From positions 1 through 64,000 of the forward strand of contig NZ_WLYK01000005.1 of assembly GCF_009707545.1 (NCBI RefSeq): a stretch of 64,000 nucleotides of DNA. Direction: 5' to 3'. This stretch comes from Nakamurella alba. Lineage in GTDB: Bacteria; Actinomycetota; Actinomycetes; Mycobacteriales; Nakamurellaceae. A model generated the notes under the pieces. The model saw only the letters and a list, made by a program, of their open reading frames with translations. It was not told the DNA's origin and did no database searches. Below, one piece after another: positions 16,634-24,750 of this stretch (positions are counted from its first letter, which is position 1; each line of letters begins with the position of its first letter). The translations under genes and the position numbers were made by a program.

Positions 16634-16652
16634 GGAGGCTAGCCTAAGTCCT
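16634..16652. promoter_or_regulatory. IdeR/DtxR-like iron box
   Basis: It contains the perfect palindrome AGGCTAGCCT; on the minus strand the core TTAGGCTAGCCT matches 11 of 12 positions of the consensus centre TTAGGCTAACCT, with poorer outer positions. It lies over the stop of the ATPase gene and about 45 bp before the binding-protein start, and would repress it in iron-replete cells. Confidence 0.6.
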
Positions 16653-17472
16653 TGGGAACGACCAACGGCCCGCCGGTGGCCGGGTCGGCGATCACCGTGG
16701 CCTCCAGCCGGAAGGTGGACCGCAGCAGCTCGGGGGTCAGCACCTCGGCCGGCGCACCGTCGGCGACCACTGCACCGTCGGACATCAGCACCAGCCGGTC
16801 GGAGTAGCGCGCCGCCAGGTTCAGGTCGTGCAGCACCATCAGCACGGTGCGGCCCTGCTCCCGATTGAGGGTGCGCACCAGATGCAGCACCTCGAGCTGG
16901 TAGGTCAGGTCGAGGAAGGTGGTCGGCTCGTCCAGCACCAACACCTCGGCCTGCTGGGCGAGCACCATGGCCAACCAGGCCCGCTGCCGCTGGCCGCCCG
17001 AGAGTTCCTGCACCACACGGTGTCCCAGTCCTTCCAGGCCGGTGATCCGCAGGCAGTCGGCGGTGATGTCGGCATCCGCGGCGCTCCACTGCCGCAGGAT
17101 GTTCTGGTGCGGGTTGCGACCGCGCAGCACCAGTTCCCGCACGGTGATCCCGGCCGGGGCCAGTGGGCTCTGCGGCAGCACCGCGAGCCGGCGGGCAACG
17201 GCCTTGCCGTTCATCCGGTGCAGGTCCTCGCCGAACAGCCGGACCGTGCCGGCCGATGGCTTGAGCAGCCGGGCGAGAGCCCTGAGCACGGTGGACTTCC
17301 CGCAGCCGTTCGGCCCGACGATGGTGGTCACCGTGCCCGCAGCGACGCTCAGGTCGAGGTCCGGTACGACGATCCCGGCGCCCGGATAGCCGAGCCGCAG
17401 CCCGGACGCCTCCAGCGCGGTGCCGGTGGTCGTCGTCATCGCCTCGCCACGGGTTCCTACCGAGGATGTCAT
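16639..17472 (-). CDS. Siderophore ABC transporter ATP-binding protein
   Basis: 277-residue FepC-type ATPase. Walker A is GPNGCGKST (about residues 50-58), the Q-loop region LAVLPQSPLAPAGITVREL, the signature LSGGQRQRAW, Walker B VLVLDEPT, and the switch His in VLHDLNLAARYSD. It powers uptake through the two permeases encoded just upstream. The ATG at 17472 overlaps the fepG stop as ATGA, which decided the start; a second Met 11 codons later (17439) is an alternative. Confidence 0.9.
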   Translation of the reverse strand: MTSSVGTRGEAMTTTTGTALEASGLRLGYPGAGIVVPDLDLSVAAGTVTTIVGPNGCGKSTVLRALARLLKPSAGTVRLFGEDLHRMNGKAVARRLAVLPQSPLAPAGITVRELVLRGRNPHQNILRQWSAADADITADCLRITGLEGLGHRVVQELSGGQRQRAWLAMVLAQQAEVLVLDEPTTFLDLTYQLEVLHLVRTLNREQGRTVLMVLHDLNLAARYSDRLVLMSDGAVVADGAPAEVLTPELLRSTFRLEATVIADPATGGPLVVPKDLG

Positions 17473-18572
17473 GCGTTCGCCTCCCGACGATGCCGTAGCA
17501 GCAACAGGATCAGGTACGGGGCACCGACCAGGGTGGTCACCAGACCGACCGGGATCTCCCAGTCGACGACCGTCCGGCCCAGCAGATCTGACAGCATCAC
17601 CAGCACCCCTCCGAGCAGACCGGACAGCACGAGCGGCGGCCGGTCGACTCGGGTCAGCCGGCGGGCGACCTGCGGCACCACGAAGGCCACGAACGCGATC
17701 GGCCCGGCGGCGGCGACGGCCGCGACGGCCAGCAGCACCGCCACCACCAACGTCGCCAGCCGGTGCAGCTCGAGCGGCAGCCCGAGCCCGCGCGCGGCGT
17801 CGTCGCCGAACTGTCCGATCGCCAGCCCGGCGGACAGCAGGACCGAGACGGGCAGCAGCACCGCGCAGGCGATCAGCAGGGGCAGCAACCGGTCCCAGGT
17901 CATCGGACCCAGTGACCCGACCAGCCAGGCGGCGGCCTGGTTCGCGTCGGAGATCTGCGCCCGCACCATCAGGTAGGAGGTCAGCGCCGTGCAGATGGCG
18001 GTCACCCCGAGGCCGACCAGCACCAGCCGATAGCTGTCGATCCCGCTGCGCCACGACAGCCCGTAGACCACCGCCGCGGCCACCACGCCGCCGAGGAGCG
18101 CGGCGCCGGGGATGCCGAGGGTGTTCACCGCGACCGACACCTCGTACGTACCGCCGGTGGCCGCGATCGCCAGCACCGCCCCGGCGGACGCACCGGAGGT
18201 GACCCCGATGATGTCGGGGGTGGCCAGCGGGTTGCGGGCGAAGGTCTGGGTCAGCGCGCCCGCGACACCCAGCGCGGCACCGGCGGCGAGTCCGCCCAGC
18301 GCACGCGGCATCCGCCAGTCCAGCACCACCAGTTCCTGCCGCTCGGTGCCCGCGCCGACGAGCGTGCGCAGCACGTCCCAGGGGGTGAGGGACGAGGCCC
18401 CGACGGCGATCCCGACTGCGCCGACGGCGATCGCCGCGACCAGACCGGCGAGCGTCCAGAGCAGCACCGCCGGTCGCCAGGCCAGGCCCACCGGGCCCAG
18501 TCGGACGCCGGGGATCCGGTCGTGGGTCTCCGGCACCGCGGTCTCAGGGGTCACAGCGCCACCGGTGATCAC
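17469..18572 (-). CDS. Siderophore ABC transporter permease 2 (FecCD family)
   Basis: 367-residue membrane permease of the FecCD family with about nine or ten hydrophobic segments. The conserved region LGVAGALTQTFARNPLATPDIIGVTSGASAGAV and the coupling-helix stretch GPIAFVAFVVPQVARRLTRVD are clear. It heterodimerises with the permease encoded upstream. The GTG at 18572 overlaps the preceding stop (GTGA), favouring this start over the longer frame; an N-terminal tail of about 35 residues precedes the first helix. Confidence 0.88.
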   Translation of the reverse strand: MITGGAVTPETAVPETHDRIPGVRLGPVGLAWRPAVLLWTLAGLVAAIAVGAVGIAVGASSLTPWDVLRTLVGAGTERQELVVLDWRMPRALGGLAAGAALGVAGALTQTFARNPLATPDIIGVTSGASAGAVLAIAATGGTYEVSVAVNTLGIPGAALLGGVVAAAVVYGLSWRSGIDSYRLVLVGLGVTAICTALTSYLMVRAQISDANQAAAWLVGSLGPMTWDRLLPLLIACAVLLPVSVLLSAGLAIGQFGDDAARGLGLPLELHRLATLVVAVLLAVAAVAAAGPIAFVAFVVPQVARRLTRVDRPPLVLSGLLGGVLVMLSDLLGRTVVDWEIPVGLVTTLVGAPYLILLLLRHRREANA

Positions 18573-19630
18573 AGGGCCACCAGCGATCGACGACGGGCGA
18601 TGTGCACGAAGAACGGCCCGCACACCACAGCGAGCACGATGCCCACCTGCACCTCGTTGTTCGCCTCGCCGAGCACCCGGCCGAGGACGTCGGCCGCGAC
18701 CAGCACGAGGGCGCCGACCAGCGCGGCCACCGGCAGCATCCGGCGGTGGTCCACGCCGACCAGCGCCCGGGCCAGATGCGGGGCGACCAGGCCGAGGAAG
18801 GCCAACGGGCCGGCGGCCGCCGTGGCCCCGCCGGCCAGCAGGGTGATCGCCCCGATCCCGACGATCCTTGCCAGCACCACGTTCTCGCCGAGCCCGCGGG
18901 CGACGTCGTCACCCAGCGCGAGGTTGTTGAGGGCCTTGGCGTTCCACATCGCGAGCAGCATCCCGAGCACCGCCACCGGGAGCACCGCGGCGGCGATACC
19001 GAGGTCGCGGCCGGACAGCGATCCGACGACCCAGCGCCGGTAGACGTCCAGGGTGCTGCGGTCGTTCAGCACGACGAAGGTGGTCAGCGCGACCAGCAGG
19101 GCGGTGACGGCGGTGCCGGCCAGCGCCATCGGGACGGGTGACGCCGGCGCACTGCCGGCGGTGGCGATGCCGAACACGGCGACCGCCGCGACCAGCGCGC
19201 CGATCATCGCGAACACCATGATCGGCAGGGCTGCGGTGACGTGCAGGGCGTGGATGCCGATCACCACCGCGAACCCGGCACCGGCGGAGACGCCGAACAG
19301 TCCCGGATCGGCGAGCGGGTTGCGGGTGTGCCCCTGCATCAGGCCGCCGGCAACGCCGATGCACGCGCCGACCAGCAGACCGAGCACGGTGCGCGGGAAC
19401 CTGCTGTCCCGGACCAGCACCGCGGCCTCGCTGCCGTCCGGGTGCCAGATCACCCGCCAGACCTCGCCGAGCGAGGTCGGGTTGCTGCCCAGCGCCAGTC
19501 CGGCCGCGAAGACCACGACCACCGCGGCCAGCAGCGACACCGCCACCAGCACCCCGCGGCGGCCGTGTGACGGCCGGTCGTCCCGGGCGTCGGGGAGGTG
19601 ATCTCCCTGACGGACGGGTGACGTGAGCAT
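18569..19630 (-). CDS. Siderophore ABC transporter permease 1 (FecCD family)
   Basis: 353-residue FecCD-type permease. The motif GVAGGLMQGHTRNPLADPGLFGVSAGAGFAV and the coupling-helix region GPLAFLGLVAPHLARALVGVDHRRMLP are typical. It is the first gene of the importer operon. ATG 19630 lies only 23 bp from the divergent siderophore-interacting protein start, with an iron box filling the gap, so either the transcript is leaderless or the true start is further in (for example the GTG before LVAVSLLAAVVVV). Confidence 0.87.
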   Translation of the reverse strand: MLTSPVRQGDHLPDARDDRPSHGRRGVLVAVSLLAAVVVVFAAGLALGSNPTSLGEVWRVIWHPDGSEAAVLVRDSRFPRTVLGLLVGACIGVAGGLMQGHTRNPLADPGLFGVSAGAGFAVVIGIHALHVTAALPIMVFAMIGALVAAVAVFGIATAGSAPASPVPMALAGTAVTALLVALTTFVVLNDRSTLDVYRRWVVGSLSGRDLGIAAAVLPVAVLGMLLAMWNAKALNNLALGDDVARGLGENVVLARIVGIGAITLLAGGATAAAGPLAFLGLVAPHLARALVGVDHRRMLPVAALVGALVLVAADVLGRVLGEANNEVQVGIVLAVVCGPFFVHIARRRSLVAL

Positions 19631-19634
19631 CGCA

Positions 19635-19653
19635 GAAGGATAGCCTCACCTTC
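19635..19653. promoter_or_regulatory. IdeR/DtxR-like iron box in a 23-bp divergent gap
   Basis: The 19-mer GAAGGATAGCCTCACCTTC is a good match to the DtxR/IdeR consensus (on the minus strand GAAGGTGAGGCTATCCTTC against TTAGGTTAGGCTAACCTAA). It fills nearly the whole gap between the divergent permease and siderophore-interacting protein starts and could repress both under iron sufficiency. Confidence 0.75.
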
Positions 19654-20592
19654 ATGAGTGAGACCGACACCCTCATCACGCCGTACTGCCTGTTCCGCAT
19701 GACGGTCGCGGGGATCGGGAAGTTCGGCACCAACTTCCGGCGGTTCACCTTCACCGGGCCTGATCTCGACCTGTGCGCGGACAACGGCTACGACCAGCGG
19801 ATCAAGCTCATCTTCCCGCTGCCCGGCGTCGGCCTCGACCCGATGCCCACCGGGCCGGAGTGGTACATGCGGTGGCGCGAGCTGCCGGACGAGCTGCGCA
19901 ACCCGATCCGCACCTACACGATCCGCGCCACCCGGCCCGAGCGCAACGAGGTCGACATCGACGTCGCGCTGCACGGCCGGATCGGCGTCGCCTCGGCGTG
20001 GGCCACCGATGCGGAGGTGGGCGACGAGATCCTGATGTTCGCCCCGGACCGTCGCTACACGGGGTTGCACGGCGGCATCGACTTCCTGCCGCCGGCGTCG
20101 ACCGCCCGCTACCTGCTGGCCGGCGACGAGACCGCTCTCCCGGCGATCGCCTCCATCCTGGAACGGCTCCCGGCCGACGCCCGCGGGGTGGCCGTGGTCG
20201 AGGTCGCCGACTCGTCGGACGCGGCCGCGCTGGACGGGGTGGCGCCGGCCGGGTTCGAGATCGTCTGCGGCGGGCGGGACGGCCGCGAGCACGGCGCGCA
20301 CCTGCTCCCCGAAGTGGCCCACGCGGCCGGCCGGTTGATCGACGAGCACACCGCGCACCCGGTCGCCGATCTCGAGGACGTCGACATCGAGGAAGGTCTG
20401 CTCTGGGAATCGCCGTCCGACGACCTGGGCGGACCGGCCCGGGCGTCGACCGACCTGTACGCCTGGCTGGCCGGTGAGGCCGGGGTGATCAAGGCGCTGC
20501 GCCGTCACCTGGTCTCGGAGCGTGGCATCGACCGGAAGTCCGTCGCGTTCATGGGCTACTGGCGGATCGGGCGCCAGGAGGACAACCGCTGA
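19654..20592 (+). CDS. Siderophore-interacting protein (ferric-siderophore reductase)
   Basis: 312-residue cytoplasmic flavoprotein of the ViuB/SIP family, which reduces imported ferric siderophore with NAD(P)H to release iron. Seen: FRRFTFTGPDLD, the FAD motif NPIRTYTIRATRPERNEVDID, the ferredoxin-reductase-like NAD(P) domain (STARYLLAGDETALPAIASILERLP), and the C-terminal signature VAFMGYWRIGRQE. ATG 19654 directly abuts the iron box, so a leaderless mRNA or the internal Met at 19699 (MTVAGIGKFG) are both possible. It is divergent from the importer genes, completing a compact iron-uptake unit. Confidence 0.88.
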   Translation: MSETDTLITPYCLFRMTVAGIGKFGTNFRRFTFTGPDLDLCADNGYDQRIKLIFPLPGVGLDPMPTGPEWYMRWRELPDELRNPIRTYTIRATRPERNEVDIDVALHGRIGVASAWATDAEVGDEILMFAPDRRYTGLHGGIDFLPPASTARYLLAGDETALPAIASILERLPADARGVAVVEVADSSDAAALDGVAPAGFEIVCGGRDGREHGAHLLPEVAHAAGRLIDEHTAHPVADLEDVDIEEGLLWESPSDDLGGPARASTDLYAWLAGEAGVIKALRRHLVSERGIDRKSVAFMGYWRIGRQEDNR

Positions 20593-20619
20593 CACCGGAC
20601 GACCCACCGCACTTTGTAC

Positions 20620-20625
20620 TAACCT
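20620..20625 (+). promoter_or_regulatory. -10 element of a leaderless promoter
   Basis: TAACCT (TANNNT type) lies 6 nt before ATG 20632, the spacing expected when transcription starts at the start codon. No Shine-Dalgarno sequence is present in the 39-bp gap, which supports leaderless expression. Confidence 0.45.
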
Positions 20626-20631
20626 TCTGAC

Positions 20632-21669
20632 ATGGTCGAGGGTGACGTGCGGTTCGGTGTCGTCGGTTACGGAGCGGGTGGGCGGTTCTTCCACTCACCC
20701 TTCCTGCAGGCGGCGGAGGGGGTGTCGTTGTCCGCCGTCCTGGCCCGGTCCGCGGAGAAGCAGGCACTCGTCCGGCAGGACCTGCCCGGCACACCGGTGG
20801 TCGACACCCTCGCCGATCTGGTCGGCGTGGTCGACGCGGTGGTCATCACCACGCCGCCCGCCACCCGGCGGGCCCTGGTGCTGGAAGCGCTCTCGCTCGG
20901 ACTGCATGTGGTGGCCGACAAGCCGTTCGCCCCCGACGCCGACATCGCCCGGGAGCTGCGGGATGCGGCGAACGACGCGGGGCTGCTGCTCACCCCGTAC
21001 CACAACCGCCGGTGGGATCCCGACTTCCGCACCGTGCAGGGACTTCTCGCCGCCGGCCAGGTCGGCGAGCCGGTCGAGTTCGAGTCGCGGTTCGATCTCT
21101 ACGAGCCGTGGACGATCGAGGGCGGCCCGGGCGGCGGGGTGCTGTCGGACCTGGGCAGCCACCTGATCGACCAGGCCTTCCACCTGTGTGGGCCGGTCGA
21201 GCGGGTGCGGGCCGAGCTGCAGCCCTTCGACACCGATCGCGGACCCAGCGACGCGGCCTTCGTAATGTCGCTGACCCATACCTCCGGCGTGATCAGCCGG
21301 CTGCGGGCCGGGAAGGTCGGTCGGGCGACCGGGCGGGAGCTCCGGCTCTCCGGCACGGAGGCCGGGTATCGATCACTACGGGGCACCGACGTGCTGCCGA
21401 CCGCACTGTTCGCCGGCGGTCGTCCCGGCGACGACGGTTGGGGCGCCGAGGTTCCCGAGCGCTGGGGCGAGCTGGTGACCGCCGACGGTGTCGCGCCCGT
21501 CCCGTCGGCGACCAGCAGCTGGGAGCAGTACTACGAGCAGTTCGCCCGCGCGGTGCGTGGCACCGACGTCCCGCCGGTCACCGCCGACGAGGCCATCGAG
21601 GTGGTCCGGATCATCGACGCCGCACGCAGGTCCGCGGAGCAGGACGAGGTCGTCCTGCTCCGCGGATAG
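20632..21669 (+). CDS. Gfo/Idh/MocA-family oxidoreductase
   Basis: 345-residue NAD(P)-dependent oxidoreductase. The Rossmann motif FGVVGYGAGGRFFHSPFL opens the protein, the conserved HVVADKPFAPDADIA carries the family EKP-like motif (DKP here), and DLGSHLIDQAFHLCG holds the catalytic-region His. The substrate is probably a sugar, inositol or similar polyol derivative but cannot be read from sequence. It follows the siderophore reductase by 39 bp with its own likely leaderless promoter, so a role in iron uptake is not implied. The terminal VVLLRG is followed by a convergent gene. Confidence 0.85.
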   Translation: MVEGDVRFGVVGYGAGGRFFHSPFLQAAEGVSLSAVLARSAEKQALVRQDLPGTPVVDTLADLVGVVDAVVITTPPATRRALVLEALSLGLHVVADKPFAPDADIARELRDAANDAGLLLTPYHNRRWDPDFRTVQGLLAAGQVGEPVEFESRFDLYEPWTIEGGPGGGVLSDLGSHLIDQAFHLCGPVERVRAELQPFDTDRGPSDAAFVMSLTHTSGVISRLRAGKVGRATGRELRLSGTEAGYRSLRGTDVLPTALFAGGRPGDDGWGAEVPERWGELVTADGVAPVPSATSSWEQYYEQFARAVRGTDVPPVTADEAIEVVRIIDAARRSAEQDEVVLLRG

Positions 21670-21702
21670 TCTGCGCCGCTGGGATTCTCACCCCGGCAGT
21701 GG

Positions 21703-22575
21703 TCAGCCGATCGGAGTCGGGTCCACCGGGTTCGGCGGGACCGGGACGGATCCGCGGATCCGGTTCTGCGCCTGGCAGTTGCTGGTGCAGTTGGTCGCGC
21801 CCTGCGAGAGCTCGATCGCGTCCTCGCCCAGCACGCCGCCCATCCGGCCGCCGGAGGTGACCAGCCACTTGGTGGTGGTGCCGTCCTGGTAGGTCTTGGT
21901 CGCGACCTGCGGGCTGTCCTTGCCGAGCAGCATCTGGTGGTAGCCGGTGGCGCTCTGGGCCTGGCTCACCGCGTTGGTGCCGTCGCCGAAGTTGATCTTG
22001 CCGGTGAACGAGTTGACGAAGTAGAAGAGCCCGGAGCCCAGCACGTGGGTGACCTCGACGGCCGAGGCGAACTCCGGCTCCATCTGGAAGATCCCACCCT
22101 GGGGCGCGTCCTTGGCCTGCACCTTCAGCGTGCCGCCGGCCACCTGGAACCGCACGACCAGGGTGTCGTCCTTGACCTCGAGCTCCTTGATGCGCACGCC
22201 GGCGCGCTGCGCCGCGGTCAGCGTCGGCACCTTGGACGCGAAGATCTCCGTCGGCTTCGTGACCATCCGCTGCGGGTCGGCGGCGCCGGTCAGCGTGTAG
22301 TGGTAGACGCCCAGGGTGGCGGTGTCGATGTCGAAGGTGACGTGCGTGCCACGGATCTTGACCGTGCCGGACGCCGCGACATCCTTGAGCTTGACGTCCT
22401 TCCCGGCGGCCGGGTTGTAGGTGGTGCCGTTGACGGTGACCGCGAGGTCACCCGTCGGCGAGCCCTTGGCGGCGGCCGGACCGGCCACGGCGACGGCACC
22501 CACGGACAGCGCAGCGACGGCGGTCGCGACCACCGCGGTGCGCAGGCCCGCGGTGAGAGTGGTGAAGCGGGACAT
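21703..22575 (-). CDS. Secreted protein of unknown function
   Basis: 290-residue exported protein. A Sec signal peptide covers about residues 1-36 (LRTAVVATAVAALSVGAVAVAGPAAA, cleavage after AAA). The mature part is beta-rich with Gly/Thr/Val strands (GDLAVTVNGTTYNPAAGKDV, VTFDIDTATLGVYHYTLTG), and the C-terminus has two Cys close together (ATNCTSNCQAQN), likely a disulfide, before a Pro-rich end. ATG 22575 has GAAGGGAAG upstream. It lies downstream of a NarL-type response regulator, and its promoter region carries the GGTACTAGTACC palindrome that also precedes the secreted protein at 24751-25641. No family was recognised. Confidence 0.7.
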   Translation of the reverse strand: MSRFTTLTAGLRTAVVATAVAALSVGAVAVAGPAAAKGSPTGDLAVTVNGTTYNPAAGKDVKLKDVAASGTVKIRGTHVTFDIDTATLGVYHYTLTGAADPQRMVTKPTEIFASKVPTLTAAQRAGVRIKELEVKDDTLVVRFQVAGGTLKVQAKDAPQGGIFQMEPEFASAVEVTHVLGSGLFYFVNSFTGKINFGDGTNAVSQAQSATGYHQMLLGKDSPQVATKTYQDGTTTKWLVTSGGRMGGVLGEDAIELSQGATNCTSNCQAQNRIRGSVPVPPNPVDPTPIG

Positions 22576-22656
22576 GGTGCTTCCCTTCGGAGTTCGGGAT
22601 CGCACCCCTCCGGCGCGACACCGTGAACTCTCATGGGTCGCTGGTCGCACCGGCAA

Positions 22657-22680
22657 TCGGACGTTGGTACTAGTACCTCC
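22657..22680 (-). promoter_or_regulatory. GGTACTAGTACC promoter element, copy 1
   Basis: The perfect 12-bp palindrome GGTACTAGTACC (22666-22677) lies about 97 bp upstream of the secreted-protein start. It sits inside a 24-nt block that recurs at 25710-25733 with one mismatch. The similar distance and orientation relative to two secreted-protein genes that flank a two-component system suggest a binding site for the response regulator. Confidence 0.55.
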
Positions 22681-22699
22681 GCCCTGTTCTTCCGGCGCG

Positions 22700-23350
22700 T
22701 CACCCCCGGCCGGCGTCGGGCAGATGGTCCCGCGCCCACATCGCGGCACTGGTCCGGTCCACCACACCGATCCGCCGGAACAGGCTGCCGACGTGCACCT
22801 TCACCGTGCGCTCGGCGATGCCGAGCTCGCGGCCGATCTGCCGGTTGGACAGTCCGCGGGCAATCAGCGTGAGTACCTCCCGCTCCCGGGCGCTCAACTG
22901 CTCGGCCGGCGCCGGGACGGCGGCCGGCAGGAGAGCCACCGCCATCCGTGGATCCAGCGGGGCGTGTCCCTCGGCGGCGGACCTGATGGAGGACAACAGG
23001 TGTGACGGTTCGCTGTCCTTGAGCAGGTAGCCGACCGCGCCCGCCCGCAGCGCCTCGGCGACCCGCCCGGTGTCGTGGAAGGACGTCAGCACCACCACCC
23101 GCGCCGCCGGGTGCGCGTCCAGCACCACCCGGGTCGCGGCGATGCCGTCCATCCCCGGCATCGACAGGTCCATCAGCACCACGTCGGGCATCACGGAGGC
23201 GGCGAGTTCCCCCGCCTCCTGCCCGCCGGACGCCTCGCCGACGACGTCGATGTCACCGGCCGTGGTGAGCAACGACCGCAGGCCGGCCCGGACCAGCGGG
23301 TGGTCGTCGACCAGCAACACCGTGATGATGCCCGGGGATCCGTTGCTCAT
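22700..23350 (-). CDS. Two-component response regulator, NarL/LuxR type
   Basis: 216-residue regulator. The receiver domain has phospho-acceptor Asp about 61 (VVLMDLSMPGMDG), the acidic pair in VLLVDDHPLVRAG, Thr/Ser in VVVLTSFHD and Lys in GYLLKDSEP. The C-terminal LuxR helix-turn-helix is about residues 148-210 (LSAREREVLTLIARGLSNRQIGRELGIAERTVKVHV). Its ATG overlaps the sensor kinase stop (ATGA), so kinase and regulator are made together. It probably controls the two flanking secreted-protein genes, which share an upstream palindrome. Confidence 0.92.
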   Translation of the reverse strand: MSNGSPGIITVLLVDDHPLVRAGLRSLLTTAGDIDVVGEASGGQEAGELAASVMPDVVLMDLSMPGMDGIAATRVVLDAHPAARVVVLTSFHDTGRVAEALRAGAVGYLLKDSEPSHLLSSIRSAAEGHAPLDPRMAVALLPAAVPAPAEQLSAREREVLTLIARGLSNRQIGRELGIAERTVKVHVGSLFRRIGVVDRTSAAMWARDHLPDAGRG

Positions 23351-24726
23351 TCCGGGATCTCCAGCCGCCAGCTGGTACCGGCTCCGGGCGCGGACGACAA
23401 CCGCAGGGTGGCGCCGGCGCCGTTCGCCAGGTCGGCCAGCACCCGGAGCCCGAAGTGGCCCTCCGCCGGGTGCGACCACAGCTCCTCGGCGTCGAAACCC
23501 CGGCCGTTGTCGGTGATCTCCAGCACCGCTCCGCCCTTCCGTTCCTTCTCCAGCGTCACCCGTACCCACTGCGCACCCGAGTGCTTGCCGACGTTGACCA
23601 GTGCCTCCTGGCAGATCCGGTAGACCAGCCGATCGCCGGCGGCGTCCAGCCCGGACGGGTCGGGCACCTGCAGGTCCACCCGCACGCCGCGGGACCGGAC
23701 ACCGCTGGCCATGTCCTCGAGAGTGGCTGCCAGACCTGCGGTCTCCAGACCCGGCGGGTAGATGTCGACCAGCAGCGAGCGCAGTCCGCCGATGCTGCCG
23801 CGCACCGCACCGCCGATCCGGTGCAGGTCCTCGGCATCGGACGCGCGACCCTGCATCGCCGCCTGCTCGGCCTGGCCGGCCAGGGCGTACGAGGTGCCGA
23901 CCAGGTCCTGGACCACGCCGTCGTGCAGGGTGCCGGCGATACGGCGGCGTTCCTGGGCGGAAGCGTCGATCGTGCGCTGCAGCAACGCCTCCCGCTGGGT
24001 GCGGGCCTCGCGCAGCCGGTCCAGCAGCCGCCAGAGGATCGGCAGCAGCAGCGCGACCAGCAGCAGCAGACTGGACAGCGTGATCCCGGCGAACCCACGC
24101 CAGAGTTCGCCGCTGCGCGCGGTCACCTGGTCGTACCGGAAGTAGACCTCGAACAGCAGCGGTTGGCCGTCCGGGGTCCAGATCGGCCGATAGGTCTCCA
24201 GCAGCTTGCCGCTGTCCCGTTCGTAGAGGTTCTCCGGAGCAGCGAGATCGGAGACTTCGGCGCGGATCTCGGGGGTGGAGAAGACCTCGAGCTCCTCCGC
24301 CTCCAGCTCGAACCGCATGCCGATCAGCCGCGGGTCGTCGGAGTAAACGATGGTGCCGTCGCGGTTCCAGATCTTCACCCGGACCACCGACTCCTGGGTC
24401 AGCAGGTGCTCCCGCACCTCGATGTCCACCGCGGCCAGCGCCTCCGGGTCGCCGGTGCGCAGGCCGTCGGTGACCACCGGCTGGATCAGCAGCTCGGCGA
24501 AGAGGTCGGCCGAGTTCGCCGCGTCGGACACGGCTTCCGCCTCGGCCAGCCGCCGGGCGGCGAAGATCCCGCCGAGTGACACCACCACCAGGACGACCAG
24601 CGCGCCGATGATCACCTGGACGAACACCCGCCGCCGGCGGATCGGCCGGTCCTCGCGCACCGGGACGCCGGAAGCGACGACCAGCCAGGGTGGCCGGTCG
24701 TCGCTCGCGGGGGCCGGACGGCTCAT
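23347..24726 (-). CDS. Two-component sensor histidine kinase (HisKA_3)
   Basis: 459-residue membrane sensor. TM1 is about residues 34-57, an extracytoplasmic domain of about 150 residues follows (dCache/PAS-like, with VVRVKIWNRDGTIVYSDDPRLIG and the closing FEVYFRYDQ), and TM2 is about 211-235. The dimerisation/phosphoacceptor domain has His about 268 (ERRRIAGTLHDGVVQDLVG), and the ATPase domain has CQEALVNVGKHS and EITDNGRGFDAEE. It is the partner of the overlapping response regulator. The upstream gene on the same strand (24 bp) encodes a secreted DDHGG-repeat protein, so the sensed signal may be at the cell surface. Confidence 0.92.
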   Translation of the reverse strand: MSRPAPASDDRPPWLVVASGVPVREDRPIRRRRVFVQVIIGALVVLVVVSLGGIFAARRLAEAEAVSDAANSADLFAELLIQPVVTDGLRTGDPEALAAVDIEVREHLLTQESVVRVKIWNRDGTIVYSDDPRLIGMRFELEAEELEVFSTPEIRAEVSDLAAPENLYERDSGKLLETYRPIWTPDGQPLLFEVYFRYDQVTARSGELWRGFAGITLSSLLLLVALLLPILWRLLDRLREARTQREALLQRTIDASAQERRRIAGTLHDGVVQDLVGTSYALAGQAEQAAMQGRASDAEDLHRIGGAVRGSIGGLRSLLVDIYPPGLETAGLAATLEDMASGVRSRGVRVDLQVPDPSGLDAAGDRLVYRICQEALVNVGKHSGAQWVRVTLEKERKGGAVLEITDNGRGFDAEELWSHPAEGHFGLRVLADLANGAGATLRLSSAPGAGTSWRLEIPE

Positions 24727-24750
24727 GCGCCCGGACCGTGGCGTCGGGGT

